A stretch of 64,000 bases of DNA from Rossellomorea aquimaris (GTDB lineage: Bacteria; Bacillota; Bacilli; Bacillales; Bacillaceae_B). Below, in pieces: positions 35,801 to 43,290 of the stretch. A program made the translations under genes and the position numbers. The stretch covers positions 124,001 through 188,000 of the forward strand of contig NZ_JXZC01000001.1 in NCBI RefSeq assembly GCF_000935355.1, given 5' to 3'. Below the pieces are notes generated by a model. It did not search any database. It saw only the letters and a list, made by a program, of their open reading frames with translations, and had not been told where the DNA came from. The first letter of the stretch is position 1. Every line of letters begins with the position of its first letter.

Positions 35801-36871
35801 ATGAGTAAACGTATATTATTTACAGGCGGTGGATCGGCAGGACACGTTACGGTTAATACCGCTTTGATTCCACACTTTGAAAAAGAAGGTTGGAAGATAA
35901 CGTATATAGGATCAGAAGACGGAATTGAAAAGGAAATCATAACAGAACAATTTCCCCATATCCCATATGAAAGCATCTCAAGTGGAAAGCTCAGAAGATA
36001 TTTTTCGTGGAAAAACTTTTCAGATCCATTTCGAGTGATGAAAGGTGTGTTTGATGCTTTAAACGTCATTCGTAAGACGAAACCAGATATCATCTTTTCA
36101 AAAGGGGGGTTTGTTTCCGTTCCCGTCGTCATGGCTGCTAAGATTGCAAAGGTCCCTGTAGCGATTCATGAATCGGATGTAACACCGGGTCTCGCGAACA
36201 AATTAGCTGTTCCCTTTGCCACCAAAATCTTCACCACTTTTCCTGAAACGGTTCAGTCACTTCCTAGTGATAAATCATTGTGTGCTGGAGCCATCATTCG
36301 TGAAGAGCTATTTTCAGGGGATGCACGTGAAGGAAAGCGGCTTACCGGTTATTATGAAGAAAAGCCTGTGTTAATGATTATGGGAGGCAGTCTTGGTGCG
36401 AGAAAAATTAATGAAGCGGTAAGAGGGAACCTGGATGAACTACTTTCCGTTTTCCAAATCCTGCACATCTGCGGCAAAGGAAATATCGATGAAACCTATA
36501 CTCAAAAAGGTTATCGACAATATGAATTCATAAAAGGTGATCTTCCTCACTATTTAGCGATGACGGACTATGTGATTTCACGAGCTGGGTCTAATTCGAT
36601 CTTTGAGTTTCTTGCGTTGAAGAAACCAATGTTACTGATACCCCTATCAAGAGAAGCGAGCCGTGGAGATCAGATCTTAAACGCCAACAGCTTTGTAAAG
36701 CATGGATATGCATTGAAGCTTGAAGAGGAAGAGCTGACCCAAGAAAGCTTCCTCAAGAAGGTCAATGAGTTGAAGGATCACAGAGATACCTATATCCACA
36801 ACATGGAAAAAGGTCAAAAAGCCTATACCATACAAGACATGTATGAGGAACTTTCATCAATGTCCCGATAA
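35801..36871 (+). CDS. murG: MurG-like UDP-GlcNAc transferase paralogue
   Basis: A 356-residue GT-B enzyme with the Gly loops FTGGGSAGHVTVN and MGGSLGARKINEAV and the donor-site SRAGSNSIFEFLALKKPMLLIPLS, matching MurG, which adds GlcNAc to lipid I. A nearby -10 (TATAAT at 35753-35758) and AGGAG give it its own promoter. It lies outside any division cluster, so it is likely a second MurG as in the B. cereus group; a carotenoid role is possible but unsupported. Confidence 0.88.
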   Translation: MSKRILFTGGGSAGHVTVNTALIPHFEKEGWKITYIGSEDGIEKEIITEQFPHIPYESISSGKLRRYFSWKNFSDPFRVMKGVFDALNVIRKTKPDIIFSKGGFVSVPVVMAAKIAKVPVAIHESDVTPGLANKLAVPFATKIFTTFPETVQSLPSDKSLCAGAIIREELFSGDAREGKRLTGYYEEKPVLMIMGGSLGARKINEAVRGNLDELLSVFQILHICGKGNIDETYTQKGYRQYEFIKGDLPHYLAMTDYVISRAGSNSIFEFLALKKPMLLIPLSREASRGDQILNANSFVKHGYALKLEEEELTQESFLKKVNELKDHRDTYIHNMEKGQKAYTIQDMYEELSSMSR

Positions 36872-36931
36872 TAAGTCATCGTACCCTCCTTTAAGCATAT
36901 AGTATATAAATGGTTGAAGGGGAGAAAGACT

Positions 36932-37081
36932 ATGGCTTATCAATTTTCAAAAGGTTGGTACCTTCAAGAGCTTAAGAAGATGGGGATCAGTCATCATCCG
37001 TTAGAAAAAAGAAAATTGGAAAACTATAAAACCTTTGTCGTAAGAAATCTGTATTTCGAGAAAGCAGCGAAAAAGAAATAA
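36932..37081 (+). CDS. DUF2639 (YflJ-like) small protein
   Basis: A 49-residue protein: KGWYLQELKKMGISHHPLE followed by RKLENYKTFVVRNLYF, the DUF2639 pattern of Bacillus YflJ. Function unknown. AAGGGGAG sits about 8 nt before the ATG. Confidence 0.82.
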   Translation: MAYQFSKGWYLQELKKMGISHHPLEKRKLENYKTFVVRNLYFEKAAKKK

Positions 37082-37083
37082 TA

Positions 37084-37158
37084 TAGGGAGCTGCCTGTAG
37101 TGTGTGCTTATCTTTTATGAAAAAAAGATAAGATGGCAATTATGAGCAGCTCCTATTT
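37084..37158 (+). terminator. Composite stem-loop terminator
   Basis: GGAGCTGC near 37087 pairs with GCAGCTCC near 37145, enclosing a second stem (CTTATCTTTT/AAAAGATAAG), then TATTTTT. The nested form is larger than an ordinary terminator. Confidence 0.65.
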
Positions 37159-37166
37159 TTAATGAG

Positions 37167-37682
37167 CTATAATAATTTTTCGGCGATAATATCGTTCGTT
37201 TTTTCGCTGAATCTGTGAGGGGATAGGTCTTCATTTTTGTTCGTGAATTTATTTTCAATAAGGGATTGATACCAATAAATAATAATAGAATAGCTGACCG
37301 TAAGCATGTACATATAGTGGTTCTTCATCCGTTTTAATTTATAAATGCCTTTTTTCTCAAAAAATGAGGTAAGGGGATAGGCAAATACATAATTAATGGA
37401 GAGGTTCAATAGCATATAGAGCGGGAAGGATCTAAAGGTCAATCTGAAAACCCAAAGTGTAGCAGAAAAAAACGGTCCAAGAATAAATGATAAATCACCA
37501 AGCAATTTTTCTTGTTTGCTACCTCGTATCTCCCAAAACTTCAGAATCGAATTACATAATGTGATGGTTGTTAGAATGAAGCTCACTAAAATCGCAGAAG
37601 GAGAAAAGCGTATGATCGTTTCCTTCTTGAGGAACAGCAGGCTTCCCCAAGATAGTACGACCAAGATAATTCGAATAGGCAT
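37167..37682 (-). CDS. Polytopic membrane protein of unknown function
   Basis: A 171-residue protein with about four to five membrane helices and a basic/acidic C-terminal tail (NKFTNKNEDLSPHRFSEKTN). GGAGGG lies 8 nt before ATG 37682. No family recognised. Transcribed toward the DUF2639 gene, which is convergent. Confidence 0.65.
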   Translation of the reverse strand: MPIRIILVVLSWGSLLFLKKETIIRFSPSAILVSFILTTITLCNSILKFWEIRGSKQEKLLGDLSFILGPFFSATLWVFRLTFRSFPLYMLLNLSINYVFAYPLTSFFEKKGIYKLKRMKNHYMYMLTVSYSIIIYWYQSLIENKFTNKNEDLSPHRFSEKTNDIIAEKLL

Positions 37683-37784
37683 CGTGACAGCCCTCCTATA
37701 AACCTTGTTCTTCACTATAGCTTTCCCGGATGTAACTTGAATTTATGTATGAAAGAAGAGATGGGAAATCTTTAGATTTATAAC

Positions 37785-37819
37785 AAAAAACCGATTTCTC
37801 GTGTGGAAATCGGTTTTTA
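37785..37819. terminator. Terminator of the GNAT gene, bidirectional
   Basis: AAAAAACCGATTTC and GAAATCGGTTTTT form an 11-bp-plus stem with loop TCGTGTG. It lies just past the stop of the minus-strand GNAT gene, whose strand has a T tract after the hairpin. Confidence 0.85.
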
Positions 37820-37821
37820 TT

Positions 37822-38379
37822 CTAAGCTTCCATAGCCTGCTCTTCTTCTTGGGAATGTTGAAGCTGATATAGATAAAGTGTATATAAGTCTTTAGGAATT
37901 TCATATAGGTCATAAACCTCTTCTTGAGCATTTAATTGTTCGTAAAGAGATCTTCTTGTTTCGTTTGCCTTTAGTACATACGGAAGTTTTTCTGCTGCTT
38001 TTTGGGAGCGGGTATTCAGTTTACGGATTCTCATGAAGATGGTTTCCATTCCTAATTCGAAGAAAAGTTCAGCGAAGAATGCATCTTTGGCTGGTTGATT
38101 GTATCCTTTTCCATGATAAGGTTTGCCGAGCCAGGTTCCCAGGAATCCAGCATTTTCTTGAATATCAAATAAGTTTATCGTTCCGATAGGGCTGCCCCAT
38201 TCGTCTAAAATTGTGCGTGAAATGAGCTCTCCACGTTCCTCTGCTTCAATGGTTTGTTTTGTTAAGAATAGAAGTTCCTCATAGGAATGAGCTTTTTGAC
38301 GCACAAAAGGGAAGACATCCGGGTGCACCATCAGGTCATAGAGCTCATGACACTCATGTAATTCACGTTTCTTGATCAT
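37822..38379 (-). CDS. RimJ/RimL-like GNAT acetyltransferase
   Basis: A 185-residue acetyltransferase-fold protein. IGTINLFDIQENAGFLGTWLGKPYHGKGYNQPAKDAF contains the strand-4 and acetyl-CoA P-loop-like region (GKGYN). The C-terminal 40 residues are Glu/Gln-rich. Similar proteins acetylate protein N-termini or small molecules. The AAGGAGG ribosome site is inside a hairpin that could hide it, and a tRNA-like element lies further up the leader, suggesting post-transcriptional control. Confidence 0.8.
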   Translation of the reverse strand: MIKKRELHECHELYDLMVHPDVFPFVRQKAHSYEELLFLTKQTIEAEERGELISRTILDEWGSPIGTINLFDIQENAGFLGTWLGKPYHGKGYNQPAKDAFFAELFFELGMETIFMRIRKLNTRSQKAAEKLPYVLKANETRRSLYEQLNAQEEVYDLYEIPKDLYTLYLYQLQHSQEEEQAMEA

Positions 38380-38380
38380 A

Positions 38381-38406
38381 GTAGACCCTCCTTGAGGGCA
38401 GTCTAC
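38381..38406 (-). promoter_or_regulatory. Hairpin sequestering the GNAT ribosome binding site
   Basis: On the minus strand GTAGAC...CCCTC pairs with GAGGG...TCTAC around AAG, placing GGAGGG in the stem immediately before ATG 38379. Confidence 0.65.
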
Positions 38407-38414
38407 TTGCGTAC

Positions 38415-38468
38415 GATCCCACCCTCGAAATTTTTAAATGGTAACTAAAAAATTTCGGGGTGGGAATC
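38415..38468 (-). promoter_or_regulatory. Long leader hairpin, mutually exclusive with the tRNA-like T-arm
   Basis: On the minus strand CCCACCCCGAAATTTTT (38463-38447) pairs with AAAAATTTCGAGGGTGGG (near 38435-38418) with one bulged base, extended by GAT/ATC. Its left strand is also the 3' strand of the tRNA-like T-arm. Confidence 0.6.
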
Positions 38469-38522
38469 GAACCCACTAAGACCAGTCAAGAAACTGGTGG
38501 CGCACCTTTTGCCTTCCCTTCA
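38453..38522 (-). ncRNA. tRNA-like element in the GNAT leader
   Basis: About 70 nt on the minus strand with cloverleaf spacing: a 7-nt acceptor strand, AA, a D-arm-like GGC...GCC with GG in the loop, one A, an anticodon-like hairpin CCAGT-TTCTTG-ACTGG, a 5-nt variable region, and a perfect T-arm GTGGG-TTCGATT-CCCAC. Only three acceptor base pairs form (GGG/CCC), the anticodon loop is 6 (or 8) nt and no CCA follows. It is not a normal tRNA. Confidence 0.55.
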
Positions 38523-38656
38523 TTACAGTCGCTCAATATTTAAATAAATCGCGTCTTTGTAACCGGAAATATATTATCCATCTGTATCATATACGAAATA
38601 TCTCAAAAAGGAAATAGGTAAAATGCTAAATTTTGATGAAAATTTTTAACAAATTT

Positions 38657-39787
38657 CTACACGTTTTGATAAGCGACTTCTCCATTCACCAACGTTACAA
38701 TCGGCTTGGCCATAAAATGAAATGGATGGTGGCTCCAAAGTACTAGATCGGCATCCTTGTTTACTTCGATACTACCGATGCGGTCAGAAACACCAAGGTT
38801 CCTGGCAGGGAGGATGGTAATTCCTTCAAGGGCTTTATGTTCATCCAACCCTTCCCGAACAGCGATAGCCGCGCACATATTTAAGTACTGAATCGGAGTG
38901 TACGGGTGGTCTGTCGTAATGGATACTTCGACACCAGCCTCCGTCAATTTTTGATACGTGATCCAGCTTTTGTTTTTTAGTTCTACTTTTGATCTTCTCG
39001 TAAAGGTTGGGCCTACTGAAACCTTTAAATTCTTACCATTAAATTCCTCAGAAATGAGGTGGCCTTCTGTACAATGCTCGATGCGTAAATCCAAATTGAA
39101 CTCATCGGCAAACCGGACAGCAGACAGGATATCATCTGCACGGTGAGCGTGGATGCGAACCGGGATTTCACGTTTTAATGCAGATACTAAAGGTGCTACC
39201 CTGAGCTCTTCGGGTTGATCGCAATATTTAGCTGAGAAAAATGCCTCTCTAAGCATTCCCATAATGCCCATTCTCGTTATGGAATCGTTGTTTCCATTGC
39301 TATGAATCCGCTTCGGGTTCTCCCCAAGGGCGATTTTCAAACCGGACGTTTCCTTAATCAGCATCGAACGAATCGTTGATCCATAGGTTTTGATCACAGA
39401 AGTCGTTCCACCGATTACGTTTGCGCTCCCAGGCATGACATTAACTGTTGTGACACCGTACTTCAGAGCATCCTTAAAACCGGGATCCAATGGATATACT
39501 CCGTCAAAAGCCCTGATATGAGGCGTCATCGGTTCAATGGTTTCATTGGCATCATTCCCCGCCCAGCCGGTGCCTTCGTCATACAGCCCTAGGTGGGTAT
39601 GGGAGTCAATGAAGCCGGGGAAGAGAAAATTGCCCTGGCAATCATATACGGAAACATCCCGGGATGATTCTACGTTATGGGAGTATATCTGTTTGATTTT
39701 TCCGTCTTTTATGAGTACAGAACCGTTTTGAATGGGCTTGGATGTGATGGGGTATATGGTTGCGTTTTTTAATAGTATGGAATTCAT
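38657..39787 (-). CDS. Metal-dependent amidohydrolase (imidazolonepropionase-like)
   Basis: A 376-residue TIM-barrel amidohydrolase. Metal ligands appear in FIDSHTHLGL, RIHAHRADD, RIEHCTEG and TTDHPYT; the N- and C-terminal strands form the usual beta-sandwich (QNGSVLIKDGKIKQI; ADLVLWSHHPF). The substrate is unknown; similar proteins are annotated as prolidase-like or imidazolonepropionase-like. AAAGGA lies 7 nt before the ATG. Confidence 0.88.
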   Translation of the reverse strand: MNSILLKNATIYPITSKPIQNGSVLIKDGKIKQIYSHNVESSRDVSVYDCQGNFLFPGFIDSHTHLGLYDEGTGWAGNDANETIEPMTPHIRAFDGVYPLDPGFKDALKYGVTTVNVMPGSANVIGGTTSVIKTYGSTIRSMLIKETSGLKIALGENPKRIHSNGNNDSITRMGIMGMLREAFFSAKYCDQPEELRVAPLVSALKREIPVRIHAHRADDILSAVRFADEFNLDLRIEHCTEGHLISEEFNGKNLKVSVGPTFTRRSKVELKNKSWITYQKLTEAGVEVSITTDHPYTPIQYLNMCAAIAVREGLDEHKALEGITILPARNLGVSDRIGSIEVNKDADLVLWSHHPFHFMAKPIVTLVNGEVAYQNV

Positions 39788-39850
39788 AATTAATCCTTTC
39801 GTGGGACATGTTTCCTTCTTATTTTAAACAATTTCATGAAAAAAAAGAAG

Positions 39851-40453
39851 TTAATCCTTCCTTTTGTTCCTCCAACTTGAAAAAAATAGATAAAGGAATG
39901 TGCCGAGCACCGCTATTAAACTCAAAGGTTTGATATAACGGACTCCGATTACTTCTATATGCTCCCAATGTGTGCCAAGTTCCATTCCAATGACCATAAA
40001 TAATAATGTCCATGGGAGCATGGCTGCAAAGGTATAAAGACTAAAAGTAGAAAGGGGCATACGGGTGATGCCGGCCGGGATACTGATGGCATGACGAACA
40101 ATCGGAATGAATCGTGCAGTGAAAATCACAATGGTACCATGCTTCTCAAACCAATTCTCAGCTGCATTCAAATGTTTAGGATGGATAAGGAGATACTTAC
40201 CATATTTTTCGAAGAATGGTCTGCCACCATAATAGCCTAGCCAGTATAGAAATAATTGAGCAAGTGTTCCGCCAATGACACCGCTAAGGAACGCACCAAT
40301 AAATGAGATTTTTCCAGCGCTCACCATAAAGCCGGCGTAGCTTAATACAAGCTCACTAGGAATCACTTCTATCATGAGAGCAAGTGCGATTCCGGCGTAA
40401 CCCATATCAGTTAATTGTGTAAGGATGTGTACAATCGATTCATGGTTCATCAT
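39851..40453 (-). CDS. DedA family membrane protein
   Basis: A 200-residue DedA/SNARE-associated protein. EVIPSELVLSYAGFMVSAGK, GGRPFFEKYGKYLLIHPKHL and FTARFIPIVRHAISIPAGITRMP carry the conserved Glu and the Phe-x-x-Arg-x-x-Pro motif. One DedA protein of B. subtilis (UptA) returns undecaprenyl phosphate across the membrane; this gene starts 7 nt after uppP and is probably co-transcribed. Two adjacent ATGs (40453, 40450) are possible starts. Confidence 0.9.
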   Translation of the reverse strand: MMNHESIVHILTQLTDMGYAGIALALMIEVIPSELVLSYAGFMVSAGKISFIGAFLSGVIGGTLAQLFLYWLGYYGGRPFFEKYGKYLLIHPKHLNAAENWFEKHGTIVIFTARFIPIVRHAISIPAGITRMPLSTFSLYTFAAMLPWTLLFMVIGMELGTHWEHIEVIGVRYIKPLSLIAVLGTFLYLFFSSWRNKRKD

Positions 40454-40460
40454 TTTCCTC

Positions 40461-41246
40461 CTACATGATCCCTGAGTATTGAAGAAAGAGAATCAATAGT
40501 CCCAAAGCCCAAACATAGTAGGAGAAAATTTTCAGCGAGTGCTTTTTCAAGAAATTTACCATTGTAAGGATGGCGAAGTAACCGAAAACCGCAGCACTTA
40601 TTGTTCCGATGGCTAAACTTGAAAAAGAAATCGCTTCAACAGTCCCTCCTATCATTTCTTTTCCTTGTAGTACGATCCCACCAAGTATGGCAGGGGTAGA
40701 GAGAAGAAAAGAAAAATAAGCCGCCGTTTCCCTGTCAAGCTTCCTGAATAAACCTGCCGCAATGGTTAAGCCTGACCTTGATAATGCCGGGAATATGGCT
40801 GCTGCTTGAAAGCTTCCGATCACCACTGCATCTGCGTAAGTAAGATCATCCAGTTTTTTGTAGCCATTTTTCACTCCATCTGCCAAATACATGATACATC
40901 CCGTTGCAAGAAACTCCCATCCGATCGTAGCACCCGTCTTTGAGATTGAGTCAAAGAAATCCTCGAACAAAAAGCCCACGACCACAGCCGGGATCGTTCC
41001 AATAATAAGAATCCATGATAGTTTACTAAAGGGGTGCCTCAGCATGTAGAGAAGTTCCTTTTGATACACAACGAGAACAGCAATCAATGTTCCGATATGA
41101 AGCATCGTATCCAAGAATAGTCCAGCTTCCTGGAGTCCAAAGGTAAGCCTTCCTAGATAAAGGTGACCAGTGCTTGAAATTGGAAGGAACTCTGTTAAAC
41201 CTTGTATGATTCCCAGAATAAAGGCTTCAAATTTATTCAAATCCAT
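40461..41246 (-). CDS. uppP: Undecaprenyl-diphosphatase UppP (BacA)
   Basis: A 261-residue polytopic phosphatase that converts undecaprenyl diphosphate to the monophosphate carrier for wall synthesis and confers bacitracin tolerance. The active-site motifs QGLTEFLPISSTGHL and PALSRSGLTI are intact. ATG 41246 lies 5 nt after AAAGG; GTG 41249 is the other candidate. Followed within 7 nt by a DedA gene. Confidence 0.95.
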   Translation of the reverse strand: MDLNKFEAFILGIIQGLTEFLPISSTGHLYLGRLTFGLQEAGLFLDTMLHIGTLIAVLVVYQKELLYMLRHPFSKLSWILIIGTIPAVVVGFLFEDFFDSISKTGATIGWEFLATGCIMYLADGVKNGYKKLDDLTYADAVVIGSFQAAAIFPALSRSGLTIAAGLFRKLDRETAAYFSFLLSTPAILGGIVLQGKEMIGGTVEAISFSSLAIGTISAAVFGYFAILTMVNFLKKHSLKIFSYYVWALGLLILFLQYSGIM

Positions 41247-41382
41247 CACTACCTTTCTGCAAGTCCACTAAGGACAAACTCCTCTTTTAACTTATATTCC
41301 ATCCTTTCACGTTTCATGAGGACTGTCCTGAAGTTTGAAGAATTTCTCTTAAAGGGTTCTCAAAAAAAAATTCATGCCGGGA

Positions 41383-41408
41383 TGAAACTTTCTGATAAAA
41401 TGCACGTA
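41383..41408 (+). promoter_or_regulatory. ECF sigma factor promoter (sigma-W/M/X type)
   Basis: TGAAAC at 41383-41388 and CGTA at 41405-41408 are separated by exactly 16 bp, the consensus for Bacillus cell-envelope-stress ECF sigma factors. It lies about 75 nt upstream of the DUF4870 gene. Confidence 0.65.
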
Positions 41409-41483
41409 AGTATAGAGGAGGATATAATCTAACAGTCTGTTTACTCCAGTCTAGGGTGAGCAGTGAAAAGGAGGAATTTCAAT

Positions 41484-41807
41484 ATGCCTACAAAAGATGA
41501 AAGAATGATGGCTGCCCTTATTTATATATTAAGCTTCTTCACAGCATTCATCGGACCATTGATCATCTGGCTAATCAAAAAGGATGATTCAGAATTTGTG
41601 GACTATCATGGAAAGGAATACTTCAACTTTCTTATTTCATATGCCATTTATGGTTTGGTGAGCACCATTTTGATGGTGGTGCTGATTGGATTTATTCTAG
41701 CTCCCGTAGTGGGAGTCATGGCCTTGATCTTTACGATACTGGGAGCGATCAGAGCCTACGAGGGAGAGCAATATAGAATCCCGACGGTCTTTCGTTTACT
41801 TAAATAA
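41484..41807 (+). CDS. DUF4870 family membrane protein
   Basis: A 107-residue protein: DERMMAALIYILSFFTAFIGPLIIWLIKK, VDYHGKEYFNFLISY and two further helices, the DUF4870/TIC20-like pattern. Function unknown. AGGAGG lies 9 nt before ATG 41484; the GTG at 41463 is upstream of that site. An ECF-type promoter precedes it, suggesting induction by envelope stress. Confidence 0.82.
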   Translation: MPTKDERMMAALIYILSFFTAFIGPLIIWLIKKDDSEFVDYHGKEYFNFLISYAIYGLVSTILMVVLIGFILAPVVGVMALIFTILGAIRAYEGEQYRIPTVFRLLK

Positions 41808-41813
41808 TCAATT

Positions 41814-41846
41814 GGGAACCCATGAGTATTCGTGGGTTCTCTTTTT
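41814..41846 (+). terminator. Terminator of the DUF4870 gene
   Basis: GAACCCA (41816-41822) pairs with TGGGTTC (41833-41839), followed by CTCTTTTT. Confidence 0.82.
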
Positions 41847-41871
41847 CTGTTGAAATAAAAAGAATAAAGTG

Positions 41872-41901
41872 TTGACAAAATTATCGGAATATTGATAGTT
41901 T
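41872..41901 (+). promoter_or_regulatory. Putative sigma-A promoter of the WYL regulator
   Basis: Consensus TTGACA at 41872-41877 and TAGTTT at 41896-41901 with an 18-bp spacer. Confidence 0.5.
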
Positions 41902-41956
41902 TATAAAAATGTCTCTGCGATTAGGATGGGTCTATCCATAGAAGGAGCGTGTCAAA

Positions 41957-42949
41957 ATGACGAGGGTGGATAATAAAGAGAGAGTGCTCAGGTTGATGAG
42001 TATTTTGAGTGAAGAAACGGATGAGGATCATGAGTTGAGTTTGGATGATATAATTCTGCGTTTTAAGCAGATGTTTGGCCCTGACGTGAAATTGAACAAG
42101 AATTCATTAAAAGATGACCTTGAGCACCTTATTAGAAATAATTTTGATGTCACTATAAACCAGGAAAAAGAAGGGCTGCCTAAATATTATAGTCATCAAT
42201 ATCGTTTGTTCGAGTTATATGAACTTCGCATGCTCATCGATGCAGTCGTTTCGGCCAAATTTATATCAAAGAAGGAAACGAGACAGCTGACTGGAAAAAT
42301 AAAGCGGCTCACGAGTATTCATCAAGGGAAAAAGCTCCATAATGAAATTCAAATCGATTCCTCCATTAAAAGTGAAAGTCCTTATATTCGTCTCGCTATC
42401 CATGATATTCATGAAGCAATAGCAGAACGTAGAATGATTACGTTCCAATATGGTCGATACGATGTGACAAAACAATTTAATTTGAGCCATGAAGGAAAAC
42501 TATATAAAGTAAAGCCCCATGCCCTTGCATGGGCAAATGATTTCTACTATCTCATTGCCTATTATTTTGAAGCAGATGAAATTCGACACTACCGCGTGGA
42601 TCGATTAAGAAATGTAGAACCCCTTTCAGAAACCTTTCCATACGAACCCTTTGATGTATCCAAGTATGTACAGTCCACCTTTCACATGTTTGCAGGTGAT
42701 GAAGAATGGATTAAAGTTTCATTTCAAAACCACCTCATCAATGTTGTCATCGATAAGTTCGGAAAGGATGTAAACATTCAAAGAGATGGTGAAAACCATT
42801 TTATTCTAACAACAAAAGCCCGTGTCAGTAGTGGACTGGTGAACTGGATCTTAAATTTTGGCAGTCAGGCGAGAGTCATATCTCCTCCTACCCTGGTGGA
42901 CACCGTTAAAACGGAAGTGACTAAGCTGTATTCCTTATATCATCAATAA
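41957..42949 (+). CDS. WYL-domain transcriptional regulator
   Basis: A 330-residue protein: N-terminal winged helix (about 1-75), then a WYL domain with RRMITFQYGRYDV, KVKPHALAWANDFYYLIAYY and IRHYRVDRLRNV, and a C-terminal WCX extension. WYL proteins sense ligands such as nucleic acids; some guard defence systems, but no defence gene is adjacent here. AAGGAG precedes the ATG. Confidence 0.88.
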   Translation: MTRVDNKERVLRLMSILSEETDEDHELSLDDIILRFKQMFGPDVKLNKNSLKDDLEHLIRNNFDVTINQEKEGLPKYYSHQYRLFELYELRMLIDAVVSAKFISKKETRQLTGKIKRLTSIHQGKKLHNEIQIDSSIKSESPYIRLAIHDIHEAIAERRMITFQYGRYDVTKQFNLSHEGKLYKVKPHALAWANDFYYLIAYYFEADEIRHYRVDRLRNVEPLSETFPYEPFDVSKYVQSTFHMFAGDEEWIKVSFQNHLINVVIDKFGKDVNIQRDGENHFILTTKARVSSGLVNWILNFGSQARVISPPTLVDTVKTEVTKLYSLYHQ

Positions 42950-42951
42950 TG

Positions 42952-42994
42952 AAGCACTGAACCTCATTGAATGGGGCTCAGTGCTTTTTATTGT
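42952..42994 (+). terminator. Terminator of the WYL gene
   Basis: AAGCACTGA (42952-42960) pairs with TCAGTGCTT around 42978-42986, followed by TTTATT. Confidence 0.82.
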
Positions 42995-43074
42995 TTCAGA
43001 GTTTATTTGAAAGAAAAATGAACGATTTTCATTTTCCTCCGTCTTATATTTGAATACAAAAGGAGGAATCGGAT

Positions 43075-43290
43075 ATGAACGAATTACAAGAAACATTCCA
43101 GTCTATAAATTGGGGGCTTATTGCTCCTGTCATCCTTATTCAAGTCATACTAATGGTGGTTGCAGTGATTGATGTGATCCGTATTAAAGCAACGAATGGG
43201 CCTAAATGGTTATGGGTTCTCATTATCCTGTTTATCAATATTATCGGACCGGTTGTGTATTTCATTTTTGGAAGGAGGCAAGATGGATGA
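43075..43290 (+). CDS. yxlE: PLD_N domain membrane protein YxlE
   Basis: A 71-residue protein with two helices and the PLDc_N pattern VIDVIRIKATNGPKWLWVLIILFINIIGPVVYFIFGR. In B. subtilis YxlE precedes the YxlF/YxlG ABC transporter in the sigY operon, where YxlC-YxlG restrain sigma-Y. Here sigY, yxlC and yxlD are absent. AAGGAGG precedes the ATG; the stop overlaps the next start. Confidence 0.84.
   Translation: MNELQETFQSINWGLIAPVILIQVILMVVAVIDVIRIKATNGPKWLWVLIILFINIIGPVVYFIFGRRQDG

Noticed and set aside
35801-36871. MurG-like gene as a carotenoid glycosyltransferase
   Set aside because: The motifs are those of MurG itself and it has a separate promoter; adjacency alone does not support a carotenoid role.
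38415-38440. Full T-box riboswitch
   Set aside because: The AGGGTGG-like string is partly degenerate, and no stem I or specifier loop was recognised; kept only as a remark within the leader finding.
41957-42949. WYL regulator as marker of a defence island
   Set aside because: Neighbouring genes are ordinary housekeeping or transport genes; no nuclease, methylase or toxin was seen.
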